Positions 8,501-15,499 are shown, numbered from the stretch's first letter. The stretch: 28,680 nucleotides of DNA from CAZJBP01 sp964544115 (GCA_964544115.1 CAZJBP010000018.1:1-28680); one strand, 5' to 3'. Numbers and translations are program-made. Notes: generated by a model not told the origin, from the letters alone.

Positions 8501-8611
8501 GACGCTCAGCGTGTCCGCCAGCCACCACCCGGCCGCCCCTGCAGCGACCGGCACCCCGACCGCCGCCAGCGCCACGGCGAGCAGGGCAAGCCGCCTATGG
8601 GCAATCCTCAT
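5504..8611 (-). CDS. Secreted double beta-helix protein with PKD domain
   Basis: From the ATG at 8611 this is 1035 residues. A signal peptide (about 1-28, RRLALLAVALAAVG then AAGAAG) is followed by an Ig-like beta region (about 35-110). A first right-handed beta-helix comes next (about 140-480), ending at 'SPCIDAGAD...DIGAYE'. A PKD-like domain (about 525-610) includes 'WFEWDLDGDGAIDRSG'. A second beta-helix opens with 'YPYGSWATAATNLQAAVDA' and ends at a second 'SPCIDAGT...DVGAYEF' near 885-925. Last come a calcium-binding-like 'DVDSDGDRASNADEA' and a C-terminal domain 'GRFYTLYAATNLPAGPW'. This layout is typical of Kiritimatiellota and Lentisphaerae secreted proteins, often linked to polysaccharide binding, but no catalytic residues are identifiable. 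The frame stays open upstream to 9121, but that part overlaps ferritin in antisense and is not real. A TACGAT box lies 9 bases before the start, with no Shine-Dalgarno. Confidence 0.85.
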   Translation of the reverse strand: MRIAHRRLALLAVALAAVGVPVAAGAAGWWLADTLSVDTRDSFLPGLPLVVRVDLLDPSGRVDRAVWDAEVALSVSPSNATISPARVTLRNGAGSALVTVAGAGNVTLTARLAGLETSRALRSLAGEPVTAVGGTLPGASTLWHGIVHVTNDVAVPAGHVLTIDAGTLVLLDGVATGTAGKDINVAGTLRSLGTAAAPVTFTAADPTKPWGEIHHANAAPSLYQYTHITLAGRSPTGGHTLSGPALRIEHSDVTFERCVVSDLVGKVMQASLGNSLVFRESMLLRAVMGPECEASAVLLEDCWVGEMHGPNDDDGLYFHTQSAGQVIAVRRCVVADNYDDAIDTLRATISVSDCIIRDNADTGITIYGAETRVTNCLIVRNFTGVSAKESGANTAVMRLTQCTLADNTVGLHANDKFGAPAARILYSATNCIIGAGEVTHDAVLTDYDPADIRLTHCNVGEPWAGAGNLSADPRYLSRAGGNYRLQPASPCIDAGADTGASPDLDGAARPQGVSPDIGAYEAGALRADFEAVTPRSGRSPLAVMFSAALSGGAASGTWFEWDLDGDGAIDRSGTGLVSVVHSYTNIGVYAVSLAVSHAGAMAGELKPGYVSVTPEPATTYVAPGGLHLYPYGSWATAATNLQAAVDAAPSNTTVYVSNGIYRAAAEVHVGKPLTVLGVNGAAETILDGGNVARAVYLEHAGAVLRGFTVRNGRSPIGGGVYVAAGTVDACRIVSNTVYGTSTTSDGGGVYLAAGLVQHCVIARNTAGDDGGGVFCDGAGVVRACLMHHNQSGDKGGGVYGRNAWLIENCTIVDNAGGAPTDGGGLHARDGGTVRNCIVAYNTSENVSVAGVGQTFEACCSAPLLGGSGNFSAAPAFADRPAENYRLAAGSPCIDAGTAATGLEVDLDGLPRPLAGSPSGSPVIDVGAYEFASPDVDSDGDRASNADEAVAGTGLLDSTDVLRVTALWPSGPAGVSVAWDSVPGRFYTLYAATNLPAGPWNAVSNAHDIPAAGRTMQAESAPSDAPTYYRVTARPP

Positions 8612-8620
8612 CACGCCGGA

Positions 8621-8626
8621 ATCGTA
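8621..8626 (-). promoter_or_regulatory. Possible -10 box of the beta-helix gene
   Basis: TACGAT preceded by TGC (extended -10 form) ends 9 bases before the ATG at 8611. No convincing -35 is present. If used, the transcript would be nearly leaderless. Confidence 0.3.
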
Positions 8627-8674
8627 GCACGGCGCCTTCGGCCTTTGCGATTCCGAGTTCCAGCTGAGTCCAGC

Positions 8675-8703
8675 TTGCGCCGCTCGGGCGATGGGTGTAT
8701 AAA
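8675..8703 (+). promoter_or_regulatory. Putative ferritin promoter
   Basis: TTGCGC (8675-8680), a 17-base spacer and TATAAA (8698-8703). This would give a leader of about 70 bases before the ferritin start. I could not see a Fur-like palindrome overlapping it. Confidence 0.55.
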
Positions 8704-8779
8704 GGCGGCATCGTGTGAGGTTGACCTGTACGGAGGCTATGGCGAGGGGCCGCAGCCAACTTGGAGGAGGAAGCAAGAG

Positions 8780-9307
8780 ATGATCAGCGACAAGATGGCG
8801 AAGGAAATCAACAACCAGATCCGCGAGGAACTGTATTCGTCGTACCTCTACCTGCAGATGTCGGCCTGCGCGACCCACATGGGCCTGGCCGGCACGGCCA
8901 ACTGGTTCATGGTGCAGACGCAGGAGGAGCTTGCGCACACGCGCATCTTCTACAACTACCTGTGCAGCCAGAACCAGAAGGTGCAGCTCCAGGCCATCGA
9001 CCAGCCGCCGATGAAGTTCAAGACAGCGCTGGAGATGTTCCAGGCCGCCTTGAAGCATGAGAACCACGTGACTGCGCGGATCAACTTCCTGTCCGACCTG
9101 GCGGTCACGGAGAAGGACCACGCCTCGCGGATCTTCCTGCAGTGGTTCGTGTCCGAGCAGGTCGAGGAGGAGGAGAACGCGACGGAAATCATCGGCAAGC
9201 TGAAGCTCACGGGATCCGAGGGCAGCGGCCTGTTTATGATCGACCAGGAACTGGCGACGCGTGTCTTCAAGATGCCGGCCCCCTTGGCGCCCGCGGGCGC
9301 CGCCTGA
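8780..9307 (+). CDS. ftnA: Bacterial non-heme ferritin
   Basis: The 175-residue protein is a four-helix ferritin that oxidises Fe(II) and stores iron as a mineral core in a 24-subunit shell in the cytoplasm. The ferroxidase ligands line up with E. coli FtnA numbering: Glu17, Glu50 and His53 (in 'QEELAHTR'), Glu94, and Glu126-Gln127 with Glu129/130 nearby ('SEQVEEEE'). No heme-ligand methionine characteristic of bacterioferritin is evident. The start is fixed by a strong GGAGGAGG box at 8763-8770. The C-terminus 'FKMPAPLAPAGAA' is an Ala/Pro-rich extension. It is followed after 62 bases by a dsbD-like gene in the same direction, so the two could share a transcript. Confidence 0.93.
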   Translation: MISDKMAKEINNQIREELYSSYLYLQMSACATHMGLAGTANWFMVQTQEELAHTRIFYNYLCSQNQKVQLQAIDQPPMKFKTALEMFQAALKHENHVTARINFLSDLAVTEKDHASRIFLQWFVSEQVEEEENATEIIGKLKLTGSEGSGLFMIDQELATRVFKMPAPLAPAGAA

Positions 9308-9369
9308 GCCGCCGGGCTACGTCGACGGGACCAGGGCGGGCGAGGGCCCGGAGTGAAGGAGGCGCCAGC

Positions 9370-10992
9370 GTGTACCGCACCTCGATAGCCGCCGTTGCCG
9401 CCTGGGCTGCGTTGGCTCTTGCCGCGGCGGCCCAGAAGAATCCGTTCTCGGCCGACGTGTCGACGGGAACGAACGACCCGGCGAGCGCGCGGGTGGTCTA
9501 CCGTGTTCCGGACGGTCACTATATCTATGCCGACCGGCTCGGCGCGGCGGTCAACGGCGTCAGCCTGAGGCCGCTTCAACTGCCCGTTCCGAAGACGCAT
9601 GACGACGAACTGCTCGGGGAGAAGGTGGCCATCTACGACACCGACGCCCCGTTCATCTACTCCCTGCCCGACGGCGCGCGCCCGCCGCTCACGCTGACTG
9701 TCACGTATCAGGGCTGCAGCATGAATCCCGCCCTGTGCTTCCCTCCGAACGACGAGACCTTTGCCCTCGGGCCTGCGGGCACGCCCGCCGTGCGGGTGGT
9801 CGCAGGCGCCCCTGCGGCCGGCGGGGCCGCAGCCGCGGAGCCCGGCGGCGGGCTTCAGATCCGCGGGCGCGCGTCGGGCTATCTCGCGTCCGATGCGTTC
9901 CTGGCGTTTCTCGACCAGGCGGAGTCCGGCAAGGGTGGCGGGGAGGACCGCCTCCAGACCGTGCTGCGCGAGAGGGGCGCCTGGGTGGCGCTGCTGGTGA
10001 TCCTGGTGTTCGGCCTGGCGCTGAACCTGACGCCCTGCGTGCTGCCGATGATTCCGATCAACCTGGCCATCATCGGCGCCGGCGCCCGGGCCGGATCCCG
10101 CGGCCGGGGCTTCGCGCTCGGCAGCGCCTATGGCGCGGCCATCGCCCTGGTGTACGGAGCGCTCGGGCTGGCCGTCGTGCTGGCCGGGGTCAAGTTCGGC
10201 GCCCTGAATTCCTCACCCGTGTTCAACCTGGCCATTGCCGCGCTGTTCCTCGTGCTCGCGCTGGCGATGTTTGATGTGCTCCACATTGACTTCTCCCGAT
10301 TCCAATCGGCCGGCGCGCAGGGGCGGCCGCGCGGAGGATTCCTGACGGCCTTCGTCATGGGCGGCGTGGCGGCGCTGCTGGCGGGCGCCTGCGTGGCGCC
10401 GGTGGTCATTTCGGTGCTGCTGCTCTCGGCCAGCCTCTACGCGCGGGGCGTGGCAGCCGGGCTGCTGCTGCCGTTCGTGCTGGGCCTGGGAATGGCCCTG
10501 CCGTGGCCATTCGCCGGAGCGGGGCTGTCCTTCCTGCCCGGGCCGGGCCGGTGGATGCAGTGGGTCAAGTACGGCTTCGGCGTCTTCATCGTCGGCTTCG
10601 CCCTGTGGTACGGACGGCTGGGGGTCTCCCTGCTGCGCGAGCGCTCGCCGGCGTCGGCAGAGGCGGTGGCCGCCTCCCGGGCGGAGCAGATTGATGAGGG
10701 CGGCTGGCTGACGTCGCTGCCCGAGGCGCTGGCCGAATCGGCGCGATCGGGGAAGCCGGTGCTGATCGATTTCTGGGCCACGTGGTGCAAGAACTGCCTG
10801 CACATGGACAAGACGACGTTTCAGGATCCGGCCGTCACGCAGCGCCTCGCCGGCTACGTGAAGGTCAAGTTCCAGGCCGAGGACATCCGGGCTGAGACCA
10901 CGCGCGCCGTCCTCGACCGGTTTGGGGTCATCGGGCTGCCCACCTACGTGGTGCTCGCGCCGGGGGCGGCGGCCGGGGGCAGTATTCAGTAA
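9370..10992 (+). CDS. dsbD: Thiol:disulfide interchange protein DsbD, C-terminally truncated
   Basis: The start is a GTG at 9370, 7 bases after AAGGAGG, giving 540 residues. After a signal peptide (about 1-21) comes the periplasmic alpha domain with its redox pair Cys116 and Cys123 ('YQGCSMNPALCFPP'). The membrane domain has Cys223 ('NLTPCVLPMIP') and Cys341 ('LAGACVAPVV'). The periplasmic thioredoxin-like gamma domain has Cys473 and Cys476 ('FWATWCKNC') and the cis-proline loop 'GLPT' at 522-525. All six redox cysteines of the DsbD relay, which moves electrons from cytoplasmic thioredoxin to periplasmic proteins, are therefore present. The protein stops only 15 residues after GLPT, where about 35 more are usual, removing the last strand and helix of the thioredoxin fold. 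The stop codon lies inside the first unit of a 14-bp tandem repeat. Confidence 0.88.
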   Translation: MYRTSIAAVAAWAALALAAAAQKNPFSADVSTGTNDPASARVVYRVPDGHYIYADRLGAAVNGVSLRPLQLPVPKTHDDELLGEKVAIYDTDAPFIYSLPDGARPPLTLTVTYQGCSMNPALCFPPNDETFALGPAGTPAVRVVAGAPAAGGAAAAEPGGGLQIRGRASGYLASDAFLAFLDQAESGKGGGEDRLQTVLRERGAWVALLVILVFGLALNLTPCVLPMIPINLAIIGAGARAGSRGRGFALGSAYGAAIALVYGALGLAVVLAGVKFGALNSSPVFNLAIAALFLVLALAMFDVLHIDFSRFQSAGAQGRPRGGFLTAFVMGGVAALLAGACVAPVVISVLLLSASLYARGVAAGLLLPFVLGLGMALPWPFAGAGLSFLPGPGRWMQWVKYGFGVFIVGFALWYGRLGVSLLRERSPASAEAVAASRAEQIDEGGWLTSLPEALAESARSGKPVLIDFWATWCKNCLHMDKTTFQDPAVTQRLAGYVKVKFQAEDIRAETTRAVLDRFGVIGLPTYVVLAPGAAAGGSIQ

Positions 10993-11042
10993 CCAGTGAT
11001 CAGTAACCGGTGATCAGTTGCCGGTGATCAGTCGGCCGTGAT
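10987..11042. repeat. 14-bp tandem repeat, four copies
   Basis: The units are cagtaaccagtgat, cagtaaccggtgat, cagttgccggtgat and cagtcggccgtgat, back to back. The first supplies the TAA stop of dsbD. A looser repeat of cagcctg, spaced 14-15 bases, occurs at 11111, 11126 and 11140, inside the first codons of zwf. Confidence 0.85.
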
Positions 11043-11086
11043 CGGCGGCCATTCGGGCTGCAGGCCATAGGGCTCAAAGACCCAGC

Positions 11087-12562
11087 ATGTGCGCACTTCC
11101 TGACAGTCTACAGCCTGACCGCCTTCAGCCTGCTGACTCCAGCCTGAGCATCATCATCGTGGGCGCGTCGGGTGACCTTGCGCGCCGCAAAATCCTGCCG
11201 GCGCTGTTTGCCCTGTACTGCCAGAAGCTGTTGCCCGCACGGTTCGCCGTGTACGGATTCGCCCGCACGGCGATGAGCGACGATGCGTTCCGCGAATTCA
11301 TCACCGGCAACCTGACCTGCCGCTATGCGCCGGGGGAATCGTGCGGCGACCGGATGGCCGAGTTCCTGAGCCGCTGCTATTACGTCTCCGGCCAGTACGG
11401 CGACCCCGGCGCCTTCCTGGACCTGTACGAGAAGATGACGGCGACCGGCGGCCATCCGGCCAACACGATGTTCTACCTTGCGGTCCCGCCATCGGTCTTC
11501 CTCGACGTTGCGCGCGCCATCGGCGACGCCGGCCTCGTGCGCTGCGCGCCCGAGAACCCGTGGAGCCGCGCGGTCATCGAGAAGCCGTTCGGTCACGACC
11601 GCGCTTCGTCCGACCGGCTGACGGCCGAGCTGGCGGGCGTGTTCACGGAGGATCAGACCTACCGCATCGATCACTACCTGGGCAAGGAGATCGTCCAGAA
11701 CCTGATGGTGCTGCGCTTTGCGAACCTGGTCTTCGAGCCCATCTGGAACCGTCGCTACGTGGAGCGGGTCTGGATCGACTGGCGCGAGGACCTGAGCCTC
11801 GAGGGACGCGCGGGCTACTTCGACGAGTACGGCATCGTCCGCGACGTCATGCAGAACCACCTGGTTCAGATCCTTGCCCTCATCGCGATGGAGCGCCCGG
11901 GCAGCGCCACGGCGAGGGACGTGCGCAACGAGAAGGTCCGCATCCTGCGCTGCGTGCCGCCGGTTGACCTCGACCGGCTCGTCGTCGGGCAGTATGTGCG
12001 GTCCGAGTGGAAGGGCTTCGCGCGAAAAGGGTACCGCGAAGAACCCGGCGTGCCGGCCGCGTCTCGCACGCCGACGTTTGCCGCCGCCGTCCTGAGCGTC
12101 CAGAACGACCGCTGGCGCGGCGTGCCGTTCATCCTGCGCGCGGGCAAGGGCCTGAACGCGCGGGAGAGCGAGGTGCGGGTCCAGTTCCGGGCCGTGCCCG
12201 ACAACATCTTCGGCCAGGGCGGCCGCGTGCTGCCCGCCAACGAGCTGGTCATCCGCATCCAGCCCGACGAGGGGCTCTACCTGGGCGTGGTCAACAAGGT
12301 GCCCGGCCTCGACATGACCCTGGAGCGGACCGACCTGAACCTGCGCTACCAGGCCGCGTTCGGGCGCCTGATCCCCGACGCCTACGAGTGCCTGCTGCTC
12401 GACGTGATCGAGGGCGACAAGAGCCTGTTCATCCGCGCCGACGAGCTTGAGGCCGCGTGGGACATCTTCACGCCGGCGCTCGAACGGCTGGAGCGCGACC
12501 GGGTCGAGCCGGCCCCCTATCCTTTCGGCTCAACCGGGCCCGGTATTGAGCGCATCCTCTGA
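11087..12562 (+). CDS. zwf: Glucose-6-phosphate 1-dehydrogenase
   Basis: This 491-residue enzyme would oxidise glucose 6-phosphate to 6-phosphogluconolactone with NADP+ (or NAD+), the first step of the oxidative pentose phosphate pathway, in the cytoplasm. The nucleotide-binding fingerprint GASGDLARRK is at 26-35. The substrate/active-site segment RIDHYLGKE is at 193-201, and the catalytic His region follows in 'VRDVMQNHLVQ'. The conserved 'EKPFGHD' is also present. Length is normal for the family. The first 19 residues (MCALPDSLQPDRLQPADSS) precede the usual start of the fold and are encoded by a cagcctg repeat, so the true start may be internal or the N-terminus may have been rebuilt by repeat DNA. 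No Shine-Dalgarno precedes the ATG at 11087. The gene ends 18 bases before the assembly gap. Confidence 0.92.
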   Translation: MCALPDSLQPDRLQPADSSLSIIIVGASGDLARRKILPALFALYCQKLLPARFAVYGFARTAMSDDAFREFITGNLTCRYAPGESCGDRMAEFLSRCYYVSGQYGDPGAFLDLYEKMTATGGHPANTMFYLAVPPSVFLDVARAIGDAGLVRCAPENPWSRAVIEKPFGHDRASSDRLTAELAGVFTEDQTYRIDHYLGKEIVQNLMVLRFANLVFEPIWNRRYVERVWIDWREDLSLEGRAGYFDEYGIVRDVMQNHLVQILALIAMERPGSATARDVRNEKVRILRCVPPVDLDRLVVGQYVRSEWKGFARKGYREEPGVPAASRTPTFAAAVLSVQNDRWRGVPFILRAGKGLNARESEVRVQFRAVPDNIFGQGGRVLPANELVIRIQPDEGLYLGVVNKVPGLDMTLERTDLNLRYQAAFGRLIPDAYECLLLDVIEGDKSLFIRADELEAAWDIFTPALERLERDRVEPAPYPFGSTGPGIERIL

Positions 12563-12580
12563 GGGGAGGGGGCAGGGCTC

Positions 12581-12680
12581 NNNNNNNNNNNNNNNNNNNN
12601 NNNNNNNNNNNNNNNNNNNNNNNNNNNNNNNNNNNNNNNNNNNNNNNNNNNNNNNNNNNNNNNNNNNNNNNNNNNNNNNN
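12581..12680. other. Assembly gap (100 N)
   Basis: Exactly 100 unknown bases, the usual placeholder for a scaffold join of unknown length. The run of eight C that follows is probably an edge artefact. Terminators or small genes between zwf and the ThyX-like gene could be hidden here, and physical adjacency of the two sides is not proven. Confidence 0.98.
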
Positions 12681-12687
12681 CCCCCCC

Positions 12688-14112
12688 CTACTCCGGTTCG
12701 GCGGTGCCCTCCAGGATCAGGCCGCGCGTGGCGGGATACCGGGCGTACCACAGCTCCAGCGCGTCGTGCAGGTGGCGGGCGTAGCGGAAGTGCGATCCGG
12801 TACCGGTCCTCAGTTCCGCCTCGTAGATGAACTTGTCGGCCGTGGTGGTGTGCTCGAACGCAAACTGCGTTCCCAGCAGCGTCCAGTAGATGTGCGCGGG
12901 ATCGCCCCCGGCCAGCTTGCGGCGGGCCGTGGCGCTCAGCGCGCGGCCGGTCTCGCGCAGCGCGGCAAGGCGCGCGGCCAGCGCCGCGGCTTCGGGGCAC
13001 GAAGCGGGCACCTGGTCTGCGGCGCAGTAGAACCCCAGCGGCACCAGCGGGCAGTGTTTGGAGCCCGTGCGGTGGCGGTTCAGGTCGCGGATCTCGGCCA
13101 TGGCCACGGCGCGCCAGCCGAAGCGCACGGCGGTCCGGCGCAGCCCGGCGCCCACCCAGGCATAGCGGTGGTCGTGAAAGCGGAGGTCATCCGCCAGCGT
13201 CGCGGCATCGACCTCCCGCGGCGCAGACACCTCGAGGCGCGCCGCCGGATCAACGGCCGGATCGGCCGCGACGTCTGCCAGCGCCGGCGGCAGGGGCCCG
13301 GCGGCCGCGGCTCTCCAGGCCGCCAGCTCGGCGAGCAGCCCGGCGGTGGCCGACGGCGTGGCGCGCGCGTGCTTGAGCAGGCGGGGCACCACCCGTTGCA
13401 GCTCCCCGCGGATCCGCTCGCCCAGCCGCACGGCCTCCGGCCAGGGATGCGAGCATAGGTGCTGGCACAGCTGGACCCAGCCGCGCGCGGACATGACGAG
13501 CATGACGTTGGTCCGCGCCGCGGCAGGAAGAAAGTAGCGCGCGCGGTCGAAGGCGTAGTTCCGCTCCAGCCGGGCGGCCTTGCGGCGGCCCTTCTCCGAG
13601 ACATCCGCAACCACCTCCGGCGGCAGGCGCATGAGCTCGGGACAGGCGCGCGCGAGGGCCTGCCACAGCTCCAGCGCCTCGCGATACGCCGCCAGCGCAC
13701 GGGCCTGGCCCTCGCGCCAGGCCGCCGCGTCGGCGGCGGGAAGGCCCAGTTCTTCCGGATCGGGCAGCTCCACGGGCCCCAGGTCGATGTACCGGGTGGA
13801 CGACTCCTGCCCGCCCGCCGTGGGGCACAGGCTCCACACGAGGTAGCCCAGGATCATGCTCAGGCCGTCCATGAACAGCGCCACCGGGGCCATGTCCGCG
13901 ATGGACTGGTGACCGTAGTCAACCATGCGGAAGATCGAATCCACCGAGCGGTCGGGATCGGCCGGGTCGATGCGCGCCAGGATGCCGGCCAAGCCCTCGT
14001 TGCTGCGGGAGTAGCGCGCGCCGGTGGCGGCCAGCAGCTCCGGGGTCAGCGCCGGGCACCCGGCGGCCGCGGCGGGAGGCTGAAGGGCCACATACGTAAC
14101 GGTCATGTCCAT
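12688..14112 (-). CDS. ThyX-like protein with two tandem flavin-dependent thymidylate synthase domains
   Basis: About 474 residues, twice the usual ThyX length. The N-terminal half has the ThyX order 'GHQSIADMAPVALFMDG' then 'CPTAGGQESSTRY' near residues 96-108. The canonical RHRxxSxNExSxRY motif there keeps E-S-x-R-Y but has lost RHR. The C-terminal half keeps the Arg-His-Arg: 'RDLNRHRTGSKHCPLVPLGFY' with RHR near 346-348. ThyX makes dTMP from dUMP with FAD, NADPH and methylene-THF. Chlamydial ThyX is, as I recall, likewise enlarged, which fits a PVC host. Whether this protein is an active synthase cannot be told here. Starts at 14112 and 14106 (MDMTVTY / MTVTY) are both possible; neither has a Shine-Dalgarno. 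The stop is 7 bases from the assembly gap. Confidence 0.7.
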   Translation of the reverse strand: MDMTVTYVALQPPAAAAGCPALTPELLAATGARYSRSNEGLAGILARIDPADPDRSVDSIFRMVDYGHQSIADMAPVALFMDGLSMILGYLVWSLCPTAGGQESSTRYIDLGPVELPDPEELGLPAADAAAWREGQARALAAYREALELWQALARACPELMRLPPEVVADVSEKGRRKAARLERNYAFDRARYFLPAAARTNVMLVMSARGWVQLCQHLCSHPWPEAVRLGERIRGELQRVVPRLLKHARATPSATAGLLAELAAWRAAAAGPLPPALADVAADPAVDPAARLEVSAPREVDAATLADDLRFHDHRYAWVGAGLRRTAVRFGWRAVAMAEIRDLNRHRTGSKHCPLVPLGFYCAADQVPASCPEAAALAARLAALRETGRALSATARRKLAGGDPAHIYWTLLGTQFAFEHTTTADKFIYEAELRTGTGSHFRYARHLHDALELWYARYPATRGLILEGTAEPE

Positions 14113-14123
14113 GGCGTCGGCAC

Positions 14124-14152
14124 ATGGTAGGCGCCGCCGCCGGTGTTGCCAA
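14124..14152 (-). promoter_or_regulatory. Putative promoter of the ThyX-like gene
   Basis: On the minus strand TTGGCA (14147-14152), a 17-base spacer and TACCAT (14124-14129), followed 11 bases later by the ATG at 14112. The -35 box overlaps the -35 box of the divergent gene. Confidence 0.4.
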
Positions 14153-14175
14153 GCAGGGACTGGGTGTGCTTGGAT
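14146..14175 (+). promoter_or_regulatory. Possible promoter of the DUF202-like gene
   Basis: TTGCCA (14146-14151), an 18-base spacer and TTGGAT (14170-14175) with TGC in front. The start ATG is 7 bases further on. The -10 is weak. Confidence 0.25.
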
Positions 14176-14182
14176 AGCAGGC

Positions 14183-14533
14183 ATGGTTGCCTCGCATACA
14201 CACAGCAACGCGCAGGCGGCGACGCAGGGATTGATCATCAACGAGATCCAGTTGCTGCTGGCCGAGAAGCGGACGGCGCTGTCGCTGATGCGCACCGGGA
14301 TCGCGGTGTTCGCGCTCCCGCTGTCGGTGTTCAGCGTGCTGATCGCCACGTCGCGCTTCTACACGCCGGGCGCCGTGCTGCACTGGCTGATCGCGGTGCT
14401 GGTGATCAACCTGGCGCTGGTCGCGCTTGGCGCGTACCTGGTGGTGCGTGCGCTGTTGCGCATCCATGCCATCGAAGGAAGTATTTCCCTGTTGAAGGCC
14501 CGCGTGCCGGACATTGGCGCGTTCGTCGGCTGA
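14183..14533 (+). CDS. DUF202-like small membrane protein
   Basis: From the ATG at 14183 the protein is 116 residues. The segment 'LLLAEKRTALSLMRTGIAVF' (about 24-43) matches the DUF202 pattern of an A-E-(K/R)-R-T...RTG stretch leading into a membrane helix. A second hydrophobic helix spans about 65-95. The short C-terminal tail is cytoplasmic-looking and ends 'VPDIGAFVG'. DUF202 proteins are small inner-membrane proteins of unclear role. It is divergent from the ThyX-like gene and is followed by the pRiA4b-like gene after 37 bases. No Shine-Dalgarno precedes the ATG. Confidence 0.6.
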   Translation: MVASHTHSNAQAATQGLIINEIQLLLAEKRTALSLMRTGIAVFALPLSVFSVLIATSRFYTPGAVLHWLIAVLVINLALVALGAYLVVRALLRIHAIEGSISLLKARVPDIGAFVG

Positions 14534-14570
14534 GCGGCGCGGCCTGGCGGCAGGCAGAAAGAGTCATGCG

Positions 14571-15491
14571 ATGATTGCACCCGCAACCCCGAAGCAGGAG
14601 AAGATCCTGCAGCTGGTGGTGGAACTGACCGACACGGTCCCCTCGGTCTGGCGGCGGCTGCTGGTGCCGGCGTCGTATTCGCTGGGCGAGCTGCACGACA
14701 TCATCCAGGCCCTCATGCCGTGGGAGGACTATCACTGCCACATGTTCCGGGTCGGCGAGCGCCGCTACGGCGAGCCGAACGAAGAGATGCCGGCCATCGA
14801 GGACGAGGAGGCGCTGACGCTGGCGGACGTCTTCCGCGCCAAATGCCGCCAGATCGCCTACGTGTATGACTTCGGGGATGGCTGGCAGCACACCGTCATG
14901 CTGGAGAAGCGCCTGCAGCCCGACCTGGAGACCGAGTACCCCGTCTGCGTGGGCGGCGAGAACGCCAGCCCGCCCGAAGACAGCGGGGGGGTCGCGGCCT
15001 ACTATGAGAAGCTTCTGATCCTACGCGATCCGACCCATCACGAGCATGACCGCATTGTAGAATGGATGGGGGCCGACTTCGACCCGACGCACTTTGACCT
15101 GTCCGAAGCGAACGAGGCCCTGCGTTACGACCCTTCGACGCCTGAGCCCGGCGAGGATGTCGAAGATGTCGAGCCCGTGTCGTCCGCCGAAGTCGAGGGC
15201 CTGTGCGCGTGGTGCGGCCGGAGAATCCCCATGGAGGGCCCGGCCATCACATTCGAGATGTCGGTCTGCCAGCGCTTCCACCTGGGGGGGCTGGAGGGGT
15301 CGTATGTCCTGGTGCCGATGCCCGGCGGCGACGCCCGGGTCCCGGCGCTGGTTCCCGAGGGGGCGGGCAGCGGACAGACGGTCGTGGCGTCCCTGTGCTG
15401 CGAGCCCTGCGCCGAATCCCTGCGCAGCGCCTGGGGGACCGGCGGCAAGGAAGCGCCGCCGGATCCGGGGTCAGCCGACGACGACCCGTGA
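14571..15491 (+). CDS. pRiA4b ORF-3-like protein with a possible zinc-binding C-terminal region
   Basis: Residues from about 10 to 190 of this 306-residue protein match the plasmid pRiA4b ORF-3 family. 'PSVWRRLLVPASYSLGELHD' and 'AYVYDFGDGWQHTVMLEK' are its signatures, the second being the diagnostic YDFGDxWxH. The family's function is not established; it occurs widely on chromosomes and mobile elements. Beyond an acidic linker (EPGEDVEDVEPVS), a second region carries Cys212-x2-Cys215 ('CAWCGRRIP') and Cys277-x2-Cys280 ('CEPC'), arranged like a treble-clef zinc site. I would not expect this in the plain family. The frame is open upstream to 14514; I chose the ATG at 14571 because family members start just before the first strand and the upstream residues overlap the previous gene. 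Confidence 0.8.
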   Translation: MIAPATPKQEKILQLVVELTDTVPSVWRRLLVPASYSLGELHDIIQALMPWEDYHCHMFRVGERRYGEPNEEMPAIEDEEALTLADVFRAKCRQIAYVYDFGDGWQHTVMLEKRLQPDLETEYPVCVGGENASPPEDSGGVAAYYEKLLILRDPTHHEHDRIVEWMGADFDPTHFDLSEANEALRYDPSTPEPGEDVEDVEPVSSAEVEGLCAWCGRRIPMEGPAITFEMSVCQRFHLGGLEGSYVLVPMPGGDARVPALVPEGAGSGQTVVASLCCEPCAESLRSAWGTGGKEAPPDPGSADDDP

Positions 15492-15499
15492 CCCGCGCG

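Noticed and set aside
8612..9121. N-terminal extension of the beta-helix frame on the minus strand
   Set aside because: It runs antisense through ferritin. The signal peptide begins exactly at the ATG at 8611.
5594..9307. Plus-strand open frame of 1237 codons antisense to the beta-helix gene
   Set aside because: Only its end, from 8780, is real (ferritin). The rest is Arg/Ala/Gly/Val-rich, with no domain, and mirrors the high-GC beta-helix gene.
10987..11042. Could the 14-bp tandem repeat be a CRISPR array or an iteron origin?
   Set aside because: There are no spacers between units, the units are too short for CRISPR, and there is no replication gene nearby.
12681..12688. Run of eight C after the gap as a biological signal
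   Set aside because: It lies at a contig edge and is most likely an assembly artefact.
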